NCBI GenBank assembly: GCA_036377075.1
Contig: DASUZB010000339.1
Location: 1-60,770, forward strand
Direction of reading: 5' to 3'
DNA length: 60,770 nucleotides
Origin: DASUZB01 sp036377075
Lineage (GTDB): Bacteria; Actinomycetota; CALGFH01
The number at the start of each line of letters is the position of its first letter. Position 1 is the first letter of the stretch. This document shows positions 1-8,591 of the stretch, piece by piece. A model generated the notes under the pieces. It worked only from the letters and a program-made list of their open reading frames with translations, searched no databases and was not told the origin of the DNA. The position numbers and the translations under genes are program-made.

Positions 1-2
1 GC

Positions 3-80
3 GACCGCTACCTGCTGGCGTGGCGGCGCTGGCTGGACCAGCAGGCCCCGCACGCCTCGCCTGGGCTGGGCGGGCCGTGA
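3..80 (+). CDS. 3' end of an unidentified protein (partial)
   Basis: An open frame enters from the left edge and ends at a TGA at 78-80. The visible C-terminus (25 residues) begins DRYLLAWRRWLDQQ and is rich in Trp, Arg and Leu before a short Gly/Pro tail. Real coding is suggested by the amphipathic, non-repetitive composition and by the same-strand gene that follows 57 nt later. Too little remains to assign a family. Confidence 0.4.
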   Translation, partial: DRYLLAWRRWLDQQAPHASPGLGGP

Positions 81-137
81 CGTTGGACGACCGCCCGGAG
101 CAGCTGGCGGGTTCACGCTTGGCGGGCAGCTCCGGAG

Positions 138-692
138 ATGCTCGGGGCGGTGATCGCCGGTGCCGGCCCAGGCGCCGAGGCCTTCCGGCTGGTGGTCGTC
201 GGCAGGGTCACCAAGGTCCACCGGGCCGTGCGTGACGACCACTGGGGAGTGGTCACGCCGGTGGAGGTCAGCGTCGAGGCGGTGCTGCGCGGTGCCGCTG
301 GGGCGGTGGTGCGCTTTCGCAACCCGGGCGGGACGCTGCCGGACGGCAGTGGCGTCGGCGTGGGGGACGGGGTGGCGTTTCAGCGCGGCCAGCGGTACGT
401 GGTCGCGGCGCGGGCCGAGCCCGACGGCAGCTTCTCGGCCTGGGGCTGCGGGCTGACAAGGGTGCTTTCACGGGCGCAGGCGGCGGCGCTGGCCGCCCGT
501 TACCACGCCGGCTACCGGCCAGTGCCGGACAGCGCGGTCCAGCCCGACGATCCGCCCGGGGTGGGTTGGCATGGCCGGGTTGCCGGTGGCGTGGCGGTGC
601 TGGTCGCGCTCGTCGCCGGCGTCGTGCTGGGCGGCCGGGCTCGGCAGCGGCGCCGCGCCGCTGCCCGCTGGTCGGGCTGGGTCCAGCAGTAG
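138..692 (+). CDS. Membrane-anchored protein with a TIMP/NTR-like extracytoplasmic domain
   Basis: 184 residues. Residues about 15-130 read as a beta-rich domain with a VVVGRVTKV strand, an 'EAVLRG' strand, GQRYVV and a late WGCGLTRVLS segment. That order resembles the small actinobacterial extracytoplasmic proteins likened to tissue-inhibitor/netrin (NTR) domains; this is inference from pattern only. One membrane helix lies at about 146-166 (GVAVLVALVAGVVLGG), followed by an Arg-rich cytoplasmic tail. No clear signal peptide is visible from this ATG. It is the only in-frame ATG after the upstream TGA, and its GGAG sits too close to be an ideal ribosome site, so the N-terminus is uncertain. 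Function unknown. Confidence 0.6.
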   Translation: MLGAVIAGAGPGAEAFRLVVVGRVTKVHRAVRDDHWGVVTPVEVSVEAVLRGAAGAVVRFRNPGGTLPDGSGVGVGDGVAFQRGQRYVVAARAEPDGSFSAWGCGLTRVLSRAQAAALAARYHAGYRPVPDSAVQPDDPPGVGWHGRVAGGVAVLVALVAGVVLGGRARQRRRAAARWSGWVQQ

Positions 693-698
693 GCGGCC

Positions 699-797
699 CG
701 TGCCTGAGGGAAGCAGCCGAGGGCACAACTCAAGCCCTGGGCGGCAGGGCGAGACACCCACCGAACGAAGCGAGGCGCCGCTACGCGGCCGGTGGGT
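699..797. terminator. Hairpin cluster between convergent genes
   Basis: Three inverted repeats lie between the convergent ends of the 138-692 gene and the DUF222/HNH gene: GTGCC...GGCAC (699-725), GCCCT...AGGGC (735-751) and ACCCACCG/CGGTGGGT (756-763 with 790-797). The last overlaps the HNH stop codon. There is no T-tract, so any termination role is inferred from position only. Confidence 0.3.
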
Positions 798-2199
798 CGT
801 GGCCGTCCCGGGCGGGCGGGACCAGGATGACCTTGCCGGTGGCCGGGTCGCGCACGAACTGCCAGCCGCCCTCGTGGGCGGCGACGTGGTGGACCCGGCA
901 CACCAGCACCAGGTACCCCAGGCTGGTCGGCCCGCCGTCGACCCAGTGCACCCTGTGGTGGGCGTCACACCACGCCGCCGGCCGGTCGCAGCCCACCGCG
1001 ACGCAGCCGCCGTCGCGCAACGCCAGCGCGCGGCGCAGGGCGGGCGGGACGACGCGGGTGGTGCGGCCCAGGTCGAGCAGCGCGACCGGGGCGCCCAGCG
1101 GCGGCGGCAGCAGGCTGACCGCCTTGCGCAGCACGGCGGCCAAGCCGCCGTCCTCGCCGTCCGCGCCATGGCCGGCATCGCCCTGGTGGCCGCCGTCCAG
1201 GTCGGGGTGGCGGCGGACGACCGCGCGGGTGACCAGCGCGTCGCAGGCCAGCCGGCGGACCGTCTCGGGCGGCAGGACCCCGCCCCAGGCCCCGACGCCG
1301 CCGACCCCGGCCTGGTGGCGGAGGCTGGCCAGCTCGATGGTGACGTTGACGTTGGGGCGCAGGCCGCCCTCCTGGGGCAGGTCGCCGGCGCGCAACGCCC
1401 AGCGGGCCAGGTCGGCCAGGGCGTCGGCGCGCCGCCGCGCCGCCGAGCGCGGGTCGTCGGGGCCGGTGGGCCGGGCGCGGGGGGCCAGGGCGGCCTGGAC
1501 GGCCTCGCCGGCCTCGGGGTCGAGCAGGCCCTTGACGTCGACCCCGTCCACCGTGCTCGACAGCCACAGCCCGCGCTTGTCCAGGCGCTTGCGGGTCCGC
1601 TCCTCGGCGGTGCCAGGGTCCACGAGGTCGCGGAGGTGGTCGGCGACGCGGCGCAGCCGGGGCGGGTCCAGCCGCGCGGCGGCGTCGAGGAGGACCGGCT
1701 CGGCCTCGGCGACCTTGGCGGGTGGGAGGTCGGCGGTGGCGTCGGCCAGCGCGGCGGCGTGGGCGTAGGACACCGCCCCGGCGGCCAGGGCTTGGGCGGT
1801 CCCGGCCAGGGGGCCGCGGTGCAGCGCCCTCGCGGTGCGGACTCGCTGCGCGGCCACGTGCGGGCTCATGCGGAAGGTGGCGCGCAGCCAGCCGGCGGTC
1901 GGGGCCACCACGCCGTGCTCGGCTCCGGCGGCGCCGCGGGCGTCGACCGCGGCCAGGCGACGCAGCCGTACGGCGTCGAGCTGGTCGCTGAGCCGTTCCA
2001 GCGCCAGGACCTGCTCGGCCAGCAGGGTGTCGCCGAGGTGGTCGAGGTCGTCGTCCAGGAGCCCGGCGACCTGGTCGGCGAGTCCCTCCAGCCCAGGCGG
2101 AACCCCCGCGCCCGGCCCCGCCACGCTCATGGGCAGCGTTGCGGGCCCCCTGGCGGGGCCGGCTTCCGGGTCGCGTGGCGAACTGGCGTACGATTTCAT
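781..2199 (-). CDS. DUF222 (13E12-type) protein with C-terminal HNH endonuclease domain
   Basis: 472 residues. The N-terminal two thirds match the actinobacterial DUF222/13E12 layout: helical, Ala/Leu/Arg-rich, with the segment GWLRATFRMSPHVAAQRV near residue 105. The C-terminal HNH nuclease has GCDRPAAWCDAHHRVHW, a Cys pair around the His-His, then a CRVHH zinc/nuclease end. Such genes are often multicopy and sometimes mobile in actinobacteria; their biological role is poorly defined. The next gene on this side is a truncated acetyltransferase on the other strand starting about 100 bp away, consistent with past rearrangement here. The start is the first ATG; a later in-frame Met near residue 24 is possible. 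Confidence 0.85.
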   Translation of the reverse strand: MKSYASSPRDPEAGPARGPATLPMSVAGPGAGVPPGLEGLADQVAGLLDDDLDHLGDTLLAEQVLALERLSDQLDAVRLRRLAAVDARGAAGAEHGVVAPTAGWLRATFRMSPHVAAQRVRTARALHRGPLAGTAQALAAGAVSYAHAAALADATADLPPAKVAEAEPVLLDAAARLDPPRLRRVADHLRDLVDPGTAEERTRKRLDKRGLWLSSTVDGVDVKGLLDPEAGEAVQAALAPRARPTGPDDPRSAARRRADALADLARWALRAGDLPQEGGLRPNVNVTIELASLRHQAGVGGVGAWGGVLPPETVRRLACDALVTRAVVRRHPDLDGGHQGDAGHGADGEDGGLAAVLRKAVSLLPPPLGAPVALLDLGRTTRVVPPALRRALALRDGGCVAVGCDRPAAWCDAHHRVHWVDGGPTSLGYLVLVCRVHHVAAHEGGWQFVRDPATGKVILVPPARDGHDPPAA

Positions 2200-2299
2200 G
2201 CCCGAAACCTACCTGGCCAGCTAGTTCCTGCCCAGGCCCTGGGCGCAATCTGGGGAAAAGCACCCACGGACTTCCTGCCCGCAGATCGCCCCTACGACC

Positions 2300-2617
2300 G
2301 TGCTGCCACCAGGACGCTGGGCGCGCGACCGCCTCGAGGTCGGCTGGACGGTGCGGGCAGGCTGGTGGGGACGCGGCTACGCGACCGAGATCGGCCGGGC
2401 GGGCCTGCGGCCGGCATTCGAGGACCTTGGCGCGGAGGAGGTCGTGGCGTTCACCGGACGGCACAACCACCGGTCACGCGCGGTGATGGAGCGGCTGGGC
2501 ACGCGCTCCGTCGGCGAGCTCCCCGGCCGTGGCCTGGTGGAAGGCCGCGATGGTGTCCACGACGGCGTGCCGATCGCCCTGTACGCGGTCGAGCGCCTGG
2601 ACCTCCGGGTGTCGTGA
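2300..2617 (+). pseudogene. N-terminally truncated GNAT (RimJ/RimL-type) acetyltransferase remnant
   Basis: The frame holds only the C-terminal half of a GNAT acetyltransferase: EVGWTVRAGWWGRGYATEI matches the acetyl-CoA pyrophosphate-binding segment (Q/RxxGxG/A type), and NHRSRAVMERLG is the following conserved helix. The family is normally about 170-190 residues, but only 105 are open here, and the missing first half is not found in any frame upstream, where the DUF222/HNH gene begins. No good ribosome-binding site precedes it. Probably a decayed gene whose 5' part was lost when the neighbouring HNH region arrived or rearranged (inference). Confidence 0.65.
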
Positions 2618-2708
2618 CCGCGCCACCTACCCGCTGCGAAGCGCGGACCGGAGCTTGGCGGCGAGCTCCGCGCCATGCGCGGAGGCGGCGAGGGGCGACG
2701 CTCGCCGG

Positions 2709-3407
2709 TCAGCAGTCGACCGAGCAGGGCGGCGTCGTGCTGCCGGCGCGGGCGCGGGCGGCGCGCACCGCCGCGGCGGGGGAGAGGTTGCCGCCGTGGC
2801 GCCAGGAGGTCAGGAACGGCCACGGATCGACCGCGCCGCGGCGGATCCACCAGACGCCCGGCCCGGTCGGCCAGGAGAGGCCGAAGTGCAGGTGCGACGC
2901 GACGCCGACGGCGTCGCCGCTGTGGCCCACCCGGCCGAGCGGCGAGCCCACCTCGACCCTGGCGCCGGGGGCCACGCCGGCGGCGATCGACGACAGGTGG
3001 GAGCCGTAGTAGCGCACGCCGTCGACGCCGACGATCGAGACCGCCAGGCCGCCGCGCTCCTCGCCGCGGTTGCTGCTCGACTCCCAGCGGTCGCGCGCGC
3101 TGACCTCGTCGACCGTGCCGGACACCGGGGCGACCACGGTGCACCCGGCCGGGGCGAAGATGTCGGTCGCCGGGTAGTCGTGGTGGCCGTGGGAGTAGGC
3201 GTACCTGCAGCCGCGCAGCGGGAAGGTGTGCCGCGCCGCGGTGGCGGCGCCGTCCGCGGTGGTGGAGGTGGCGCCCCCCGGCCCGGTGCCCGGCGCCGGC
3301 GTGGTGGCCGGCGCCTGGCCCGAGGCGGCGCGCCGGTCCCCGGAGGAGCAGCCCGCGGCCAGGGCCGCCGCGACGACCAGCATGGCCACGAGGCGCAGGG
3401 CGGGCAT
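2709..3407 (-). CDS. M23-family peptidase lipoprotein (LytM domain)
   Basis: 232 residues. A lipoprotein signal is clear: a hydrophobic run ending LAAGC, lipidated Cys at 20, then a Thr/Pro/Gly-rich linker to about 60. The LytM/M23 domain follows with HxxxxxxD (H76, D82), GSHLSS (H137) and SHLHFG (H172, H174), the expected zinc ligands and catalytic His. M23 enzymes cut peptide cross-links of peptidoglycan, but some LytM proteins are regulators of amidases; the intact ligand set favours an active enzyme on the outer face of the membrane. Divergent from dinB. Confidence 0.85.
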   Translation of the reverse strand: MPALRLVAMLVVAAALAAGCSSGDRRAASGQAPATTPAPGTGPGGATSTTADGAATAARHTFPLRGCRYAYSHGHHDYPATDIFAPAGCTVVAPVSGTVDEVSARDRWESSSNRGEERGGLAVSIVGVDGVRYYGSHLSSIAAGVAPGARVEVGSPLGRVGHSGDAVGVASHLHFGLSWPTGPGVWWIRRGAVDPWPFLTSWRHGGNLSPAAAVRAARARAGSTTPPCSVDC

Positions 3408-3554
3408 GGCAGGGGCCTCCTGGGGTCGGGAGGTCGATGGTAGCCGACCGCCGGGCGGCTGGCTCGCCGCGGCGAGCCAGCCCAGGCGTCACCGCGGTGT
3501 GCGAACCTGTCCGGCCTGCACGACGAGCGCGCGCCGGGCCGGCCGACCGGCGAG

Positions 3555-4811
3555 GTGGTCGCCGGCGGCGCGCCGGTGCCGCCCGCCGACCTGGAGGCGC
3601 TCGGCATCCTCCACGCCGACCTCGACGCGTTCTACGCCAGCGTCGAGGTGCTCAAGGACCCCAGCCTCGCCGGCCGGCCGCTGCTGGTCGGGGGGACCGG
3701 GTCGCGCGGGGTGGTGACCTCCGCCTCCTACGAGGCGCGGGCGTACGGCTGCCGCAACGCGATGCCGATGGCGCGCGCCCGCGCCCTCTGCCCGCCGGCG
3801 GTCGCCGTGCCGCCCGACTTCGCCGCCTACCGGCGCTACTCCAAGCAGGTGTCGCGCATCTTCCACGAGGTCACGCCGCTGGTGGAGCCGCTCTCGCTCG
3901 ACGAGGCGTTCCTCGACGTCGCCGGGGTGCGCCGCCTGTTCGGCGACGCGCTGTCGATCGCGCGGCTGCTGCGGGCGCGGGTGGCCGGCGAGGTCGGCCT
4001 GCCGCTGACCGTCGGGGTGGCCGCCAACAAGTACCTGGCCAAGCTCGCCTCCACCCGCGGCAAGCCCGACGGCCTGCTGGTCGTCCCGCCGAGCCGCAGC
4101 CTCGACTTCCTCCACCCGCTGCCGGTCGCCGCCCTCTGGGGCGCCGGGCAGGCCACCATCGCGGTGCTCGCCCGCTACGGCCTGCGCACCGTCGGCGAGG
4201 TGGCGCGCACGCCGCGGTCCACCCTGGAGGCGGCCCTCGGCGCGGCCGCCGGTGCCCAGCTCCACGAGCTGGCCTGGGCGCGCGACCCGCGCCCGGTGGA
4301 GCCGTTCGAGGCGGCCAAGTCGATCTCCTCCGAGGAGACCTTTGCCAGCGACATCGACGACCCGGAGGCGCTCGCCCGCGAGGTGCTGCGCTGCGCCACC
4401 CGGGTCGGGCGCCGGCTGCGCGAGGCCGGCGTGGTCGGCCGCACGGTCACCCTCAAGCTCCGCTACGCCGACTTCAAGACGATCACCCGCGGCCGCACCC
4501 TCCCCGACCCGACCGACGTCGACGCCGACATCCACCGGGTCGCCGCGGACCTGCTGCGGCGCCTGCGGCTGGGCCGGGTGCCGGTGCGGCTGGTCGGCGT
4601 GACCGTCTCCAACCTCGGCGACGCGACCGCGCCGACCCAGCTCAGGTTCGGCCCGGAGCGGCCCGGCTGGGAGGCGGCCGTGCGCGCCGCCGACGCGGTG
4701 CGCGCCCGTTTCGGGGACGGCGCGCTCGACCTCGCCTCGCTGGCCGCCGAGGCGCCGGAGGCCTTCCGCGAGGCACGCGAGGCCCCCAGGGTCCGCCGCG
4801 AGCCGCTCTAG
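3555..4811 (+). CDS. dinB: DNA polymerase IV (Y-family translesion polymerase)
   Basis: 418 residues. The palm motif HADLDAFYASVE is at 20-31 and the catalytic SLDEAF at 114-119 (D116, E117), so the active-site acidic residues are present. Helix-hairpin-helix and little-finger regions follow. A TQLRF segment near the C-terminal part resembles a beta-clamp-binding motif; there is no obvious clamp motif at the very end. Role: error-prone bypass of lesions. The GTG start gives the usual N-terminal length. A LexA half-site (GAAC at 3503-3506) lies upstream but lacks its partner, so SOS control is not supported here. Confidence 0.92.
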   Translation: MVAGGAPVPPADLEALGILHADLDAFYASVEVLKDPSLAGRPLLVGGTGSRGVVTSASYEARAYGCRNAMPMARARALCPPAVAVPPDFAAYRRYSKQVSRIFHEVTPLVEPLSLDEAFLDVAGVRRLFGDALSIARLLRARVAGEVGLPLTVGVAANKYLAKLASTRGKPDGLLVVPPSRSLDFLHPLPVAALWGAGQATIAVLARYGLRTVGEVARTPRSTLEAALGAAAGAQLHELAWARDPRPVEPFEAAKSISSEETFASDIDDPEALAREVLRCATRVGRRLREAGVVGRTVTLKLRYADFKTITRGRTLPDPTDVDADIHRVAADLLRRLRLGRVPVRLVGVTVSNLGDATAPTQLRFGPERPGWEAAVRAADAVRARFGDGALDLASLAAEAPEAFREAREAPRVRREPL

Positions 4812-4856
4812 GGCGCTACGCTTGCCCTCCCCGCTACGTCACAGAGTGAGGTGGGC

Positions 4857-5636
4857 ATGGCCGGCAGGGTCCTCTACCAGGTCGAGGACCGGGTCGCGAC
4901 GGTCACGATGTCGCGGCCCGAGAAGCTCAACGCCATGGACCGGCAGACGTTCGAGGAGCTGCGCCGCGCCGCCGCCAGGGCGGCCGAGGACGAGGACGTC
5001 GGCGCGGTGCTGGTCACCGGCGCCGGCCGCGCCTTCTCCTCAGGGCTCGACCTGGCCGAGTTCGCCGGCATGGCCGAGGTGGACCACGCCGAGGAGGTGA
5101 TCGGCGAGCTGCAGCTTGCCATCGGCGCCTTCGAGCTGCTCCCCAAGCCGGTCATCGCGGCCGTCAACGGGCTCGCCGTCGGCGGCGGCCTGCAGCTGGC
5201 GATCGCCTGCGACCTGCGCCTCGCCGCGGCGTCGGCGCAGTTCGCCAGCTGGGAGATGCGCTGGGCGATCGTGCCCGACCTCGGCGGCACCGAGCGCCTG
5301 CCGCGCCTGATCGGGCTCGGCAGGGCCAAGGAGCTGGTCTTCACCGGCCGCCAGGTCAGCGCCGCCGAGGCCGAGCAGATCGGTCTGGTCAACCGCGTGG
5401 TGCCCGACGCCGACCTGGCGCTCGCCGCCGCCGAGCTGGCGGCCGGCCTGGCCAGCGGCCCCACCCTGGCGCTCGGCATGGCCAAGCAGTTGCTCAACGA
5501 GTCGTTCGACCGGCGCGTCAGCGAGGGGCTCAGCGCCGCCCGCCAGGCGCAGCGCGTCACCCTGGCCTCGGCGGACCACCGCGAGGCCCGCGCCGCCTTC
5601 GCCGAGCGGCGGCCGCCCCGCTTCCGCGGCCGCTGA
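4857..5636 (+). CDS. Enoyl-CoA hydratase/isomerase family protein
   Basis: 259 residues from the ATG at 4857, preferred to the in-frame GTG at 4851 because GAGGTG sits at the right distance. Crotonase fold: SRPEKLNAMD, oxyanion-hole GAGRAFSSGLDL, then AVNGLAVGGGLQLAIACDLRLA. Both glutamates of classical hydratases appear to be kept: one in SWEMRWAIVPDLGGTERL and one in AKELVFTG. Likely hydrates 2-enoyl-CoA in fatty-acid or related acyl-CoA breakdown, but substrate cannot be read from sequence. It is a single gene, not next to acyl-CoA dehydrogenase or thiolase. Confidence 0.85.
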   Translation: MAGRVLYQVEDRVATVTMSRPEKLNAMDRQTFEELRRAAARAAEDEDVGAVLVTGAGRAFSSGLDLAEFAGMAEVDHAEEVIGELQLAIGAFELLPKPVIAAVNGLAVGGGLQLAIACDLRLAAASAQFASWEMRWAIVPDLGGTERLPRLIGLGRAKELVFTGRQVSAAEAEQIGLVNRVVPDADLALAAAELAAGLASGPTLALGMAKQLLNESFDRRVSEGLSAARQAQRVTLASADHREARAAFAERRPPRFRGR

Positions 5637-5666
5637 GAACTCCCCCCCAAACCGGTGCCGCGGCTG

Positions 5667-5696
5667 TTGTTGGTGCCCCCGCACGCCGGGTACACT
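5667..5696 (+). promoter_or_regulatory. Candidate promoter for the DUF3040 gene
   Basis: TTGTTG (5667-5672), an 18-nt spacer and TACACT (5691-5696) fit a housekeeping-sigma promoter about 45 nt before the ATG at 5740. Confidence 0.45.
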
Positions 5697-5739
5697 CGGA
5701 TTCGTCACCAAGGCCACGTCCCGGACGGAGAGCGTTGCG

Positions 5740-6159
5740 ATGCCCCTGTCCGATCACGAGCAGCGCATTCTGGCCGAGATCGAGCGGCGCCTGCTCGAGG
5801 AAGATCCAAAGTTCGCCCACCACGTGGGCTCGACCTTCCAGGCGCACCTTTCCCGGCGCCTGAAGCTCGCCGCCCTCGCCTTCGTCGTGGGCCTCGTCGT
5901 CCTGGTCGCGGGATTCGCCAAGAACGTCGGGCTCGGTGTCGCCGGGTTCGTGATCATGCTGGTGGCGATCTTCGAGTTCGTCCGCACGCTGCGCCGCCGG
6001 GCCTCGGTCGAGCGGCCCGCCGCGGCCAAGGCGGCCCCCGAGGCGCCGCCACCGTCGCGGCCCTCCTCGCCAGCCCGCGGCATCGAGTCGTGGTGGGGCA
6101 GGATGACCGAGCGCTGGCGCCAGCGGTGGGAGGAGCGCGGCGGCCCACCTCCCTCCTAG
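5740..6159 (+). CDS. DUF3040 small membrane protein
   Basis: 139 residues. The N-terminus PLSDHEQRILAEIERRL followed by 'DPKFA' is the DUF3040 signature. Two membrane helices follow at about 43-60 and 64-83 (the second is VAGFVIMLVAIFEFV). The tail is Pro/Ala/Arg-rich and cytoplasmic by the positive-inside rule. A GGAG precedes the ATG. In actinobacteria this family often sits near the dcw cluster; here it is about 8 kb upstream of mraZ. Function unknown. Confidence 0.88.
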   Translation: MPLSDHEQRILAEIERRLLEEDPKFAHHVGSTFQAHLSRRLKLAALAFVVGLVVLVAGFAKNVGLGVAGFVIMLVAIFEFVRTLRRRASVERPAAAKAAPEAPPPSRPSSPARGIESWWGRMTERWRQRWEERGGPPPS

Positions 6160-6175
6160 CGTCCCCGCCGCGTGC

Positions 6176-6212
6176 GCGCCCCGCTCCGCCGGCGGGGCGC
6201 CGTCGTTTTCTC
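6176..6212 (+). terminator. Intrinsic terminator after the DUF3040 gene
   Basis: A perfect 9-bp stem GCGCCCCGC/GCGGGGCGC (6176-6184 with 6192-6200) has a 7-nt loop and is followed by a T-rich run (CGTTTTCT) about 5 nt later. It separates the DUF3040 gene from the convergent transglutaminase operon. The best-formed terminator in the window. Confidence 0.75.
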
Positions 6213-6230
6213 GGCTGGTGAGCCGGCGGC

Positions 6231-8591
6231 TCAGCGGTGCAGCGCCGGGACCTTCTCCTCGCCGGGGGCCTTGCCGTTGGGCCGCGCCGAGCGGACCACC
6301 ACCGGGTGCGGGGCGACCAGGCTGCGCGGGCTGAGCGCCGCCACCACCCGGCGCCGCCAGCCCAGCCCGGCGGCGAGGCGGGCGCGGACCGCCCTGGCGA
6401 GCCGGCGCGCCTGGTGGGCCTCCTGCTCGTCGGTGCCGTCCAGGGCGTACTCGGCCGCCACGTACAGCTCGGTCAGCTCCTCCAGCGGCGCGGCGGCGGC
6501 CCGGTGGTCGGCGCCCAGCCGGGCCGCGTAGGCGTGCGGGGTCTCGGCCGGGCCACGGCCGATGCCGGCGTCGCCGGCCCAGTCGGACACCTCCCGGTAC
6601 GCCTCGGCCACCGCGTCGCGCGGGCGCTGCTCCGCCCGCCGCCTGGCCAGCAGGTTGCGGGCCGCCTTGACCAGCGGCACGGCGGCCACCAGGACGAGCA
6701 GGGCGAGCGGGACCAGCACCAGCGGCTGCCGCAGGAGCCCGCGGTCGCGCGCCCGGGCCTTCTGCGCCGTGCCGAGCACCGGGTCTGGGCGCTCCTGCTG
6801 CCTGACCGCGGTCGACTGGGTCGGCGCGGTGGTCGCGGTCGCCTGGCTTCCCCTGCCGCTCGTCGAGGCGGTCAGGATCGGGGCCTGGGGCGGCACCTGG
6901 GAGTAGGCGGGGACGTCGACCTGGTCGGGCCGTGGGGTCGGCTCGAAGCGCACCCAGCCGACGCCGTTGAACCAGATCTCCGGCCAGGCGTGGGCGTCGC
7001 GGGTGGTGACCTCGAAGGCGTCGCCGACGCGCCGCCCGGGGGTGAAGCCCATCGCGACCCGGGCGGGCAGGTGCACCGCGCGGGCCATCGCCGCCATGGC
7101 GATGGCGAACTGCTCGCAGTAGCCCCGGCGGACGGAGAACAGGAACTGGGTGAGCCGGTCCTCGCCGCCGCTGCCACCGGACAGCTCGGGGACCTCGAGG
7201 TCGTAGGTGAACTGGCTCGAGCGGAGGTAGCGCTGCAGCGCCAGCGCCTTCTGGTAGGCCGTCGGGACGTCCTTGGTGAGGTCCTCCGCCAGCCTGACGA
7301 CGCGGTCGTCGAGGCCCTGGATCTGCAGGTAGTTCTCGCCAGGCTCCTGGCTGTAGTCCTGGGCGCGCAGGAGGTCCTCGGGCTGCGGCGCCAGGACGGT
7401 CGAGACCACCTGGTAGCTGAAGCCACGGCGGAAGCGGGACTTGGTCGCGATCCCGCGGTTGGCCGGGTTCTGCCAGATGCTCCGCCCGGCCTCGACGCTC
7501 ACCGGGGCCGCCGCCGCCGGCAGGACCGCGCCGCTGCCGCTGCCGGCCAGCTCGTCGATCTGGTAGCGCTGGGTGAGCCGGGTGACGTGCGCTCCAGGCT
7601 CGACGTCGGGGTTCGGCGCGCCGTTCACGAACGGGACCAGGTCGTCGGTGCGGCCGGAGGCGGACCAGGTGGTCCCGTCGAAGCGGTCCAGGGTCTGCAG
7701 CCGCCAGTACTCGCCGGTGACGGCCTCGACGGTGAACATGCGCGTCTCGCGCGCCTGGCGCAGGCGGGTGCGCAGGGAGACGAACGGGTTGATGCTCACC
7801 GGCCCCTCGGCGGCGACGCCGGTGCGGTAGTCGAGCAGCGGCGCCTGGTTGTAGCCGGGCAGCAGCCAGGGGAGGAACAGGCCCGCGGCGCAGGCGACCA
7901 CCGCCAGCCAGCGGCCGATGTTGGCGGCCGGGGTGGAGGGCAGGCGCCAGCCCGACGCCGGCCGCGCCCGGGTGCTCGACACCCAGCGGCCCCAGGTGGT
8001 CAGGCGCGCCCGCCCCTCGGTCAGCAGCACGCCGGCCGCGCCGAGCAGGAACCACAGCGCGTACCAGCCGGGGCTCGAGTTGCGCACGATCGCGGGGAAG
8101 ACGAACAGCCCCAGCGCCGGCACCACCGCGAGCAGCGGCTGCCTGGCGCGGAAGGTGAGCCCGTCGGCCGAGGTCGCCACCGCCCACGCCCCGGCGCAGG
8201 TGATCAGGAGGAACTCGCGGGTGACCTCCACCGGCGCCGCCTGGTCGACCACGCCGCGCAGGGCCACCCGCACCCCCTCGGCCATCGCCTGCAGCGTGCC
8301 CGGGGTCGGCAGCACCACCCAGAGGGTGCGGGGGAACAGCAGGATCCCGGCGACCACCACGAAGCCGGCGACCATGCCGGCGAGCGACAGGAGCTGGCCG
8401 GCGCCGGCGCGGCGCAGCAGGGCGGCGAGCCCGACCGCGGACAGCATGGTGAGCCACGTCGGCAGCCACCAGGCGTTGCCCGCGTAGAGGCGACCGACCG
8501 ACAGCGAGGCGCCGGTCAGGAGGCCGACGAGGGCGATCGTCTGCGCGACGTCGGTGCTGCGCGCCCCAGCGGAGCGGTCAGGCGTTTCCAT
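6231..8591 (-). CDS. TgpA-like membrane transglutaminase (DUF3488-transglutaminase-DUF4129)
   Basis: 786 residues. An N-terminal multi-helix membrane part (to about 240) matches the DUF3488 layout. The transglutaminase-like core follows with C492 in GYCEQFAIAM, H534 in RDAHAWPE, then GWVRFEPTP, the standard Cys-His-acid arrangement. Another membrane helix (LVLVPLALLVLVAAVP) and a DUF4129-like C-terminal domain complete it. Last gene of a moxR-DUF58-transglutaminase set, a widespread triplet thought to work together at the envelope; substrate unknown. Its first 76 nt overlap the end of the DUF58 gene in another frame, and no downstream Met precedes the first helix. Confidence 0.88.
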   Translation of the reverse strand: METPDRSAGARSTDVAQTIALVGLLTGASLSVGRLYAGNAWWLPTWLTMLSAVGLAALLRRAGAGQLLSLAGMVAGFVVVAGILLFPRTLWVVLPTPGTLQAMAEGVRVALRGVVDQAAPVEVTREFLLITCAGAWAVATSADGLTFRARQPLLAVVPALGLFVFPAIVRNSSPGWYALWFLLGAAGVLLTEGRARLTTWGRWVSSTRARPASGWRLPSTPAANIGRWLAVVACAAGLFLPWLLPGYNQAPLLDYRTGVAAEGPVSINPFVSLRTRLRQARETRMFTVEAVTGEYWRLQTLDRFDGTTWSASGRTDDLVPFVNGAPNPDVEPGAHVTRLTQRYQIDELAGSGSGAVLPAAAAPVSVEAGRSIWQNPANRGIATKSRFRRGFSYQVVSTVLAPQPEDLLRAQDYSQEPGENYLQIQGLDDRVVRLAEDLTKDVPTAYQKALALQRYLRSSQFTYDLEVPELSGGSGGEDRLTQFLFSVRRGYCEQFAIAMAAMARAVHLPARVAMGFTPGRRVGDAFEVTTRDAHAWPEIWFNGVGWVRFEPTPRPDQVDVPAYSQVPPQAPILTASTSGRGSQATATTAPTQSTAVRQQERPDPVLGTAQKARARDRGLLRQPLVLVPLALLVLVAAVPLVKAARNLLARRRAEQRPRDAVAEAYREVSDWAGDAGIGRGPAETPHAYAARLGADHRAAAAPLEELTELYVAAEYALDGTDEQEAHQARRLARAVRARLAAGLGWRRRVVAALSPRSLVAPHPVVVRSARPNGKAPGEEKVPALHR

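Noticed and set aside
3500..3520. LexA box upstream of dinB.
   Set aside because: GAAC at 3503 has no GTTC four bases later; only a half-site.
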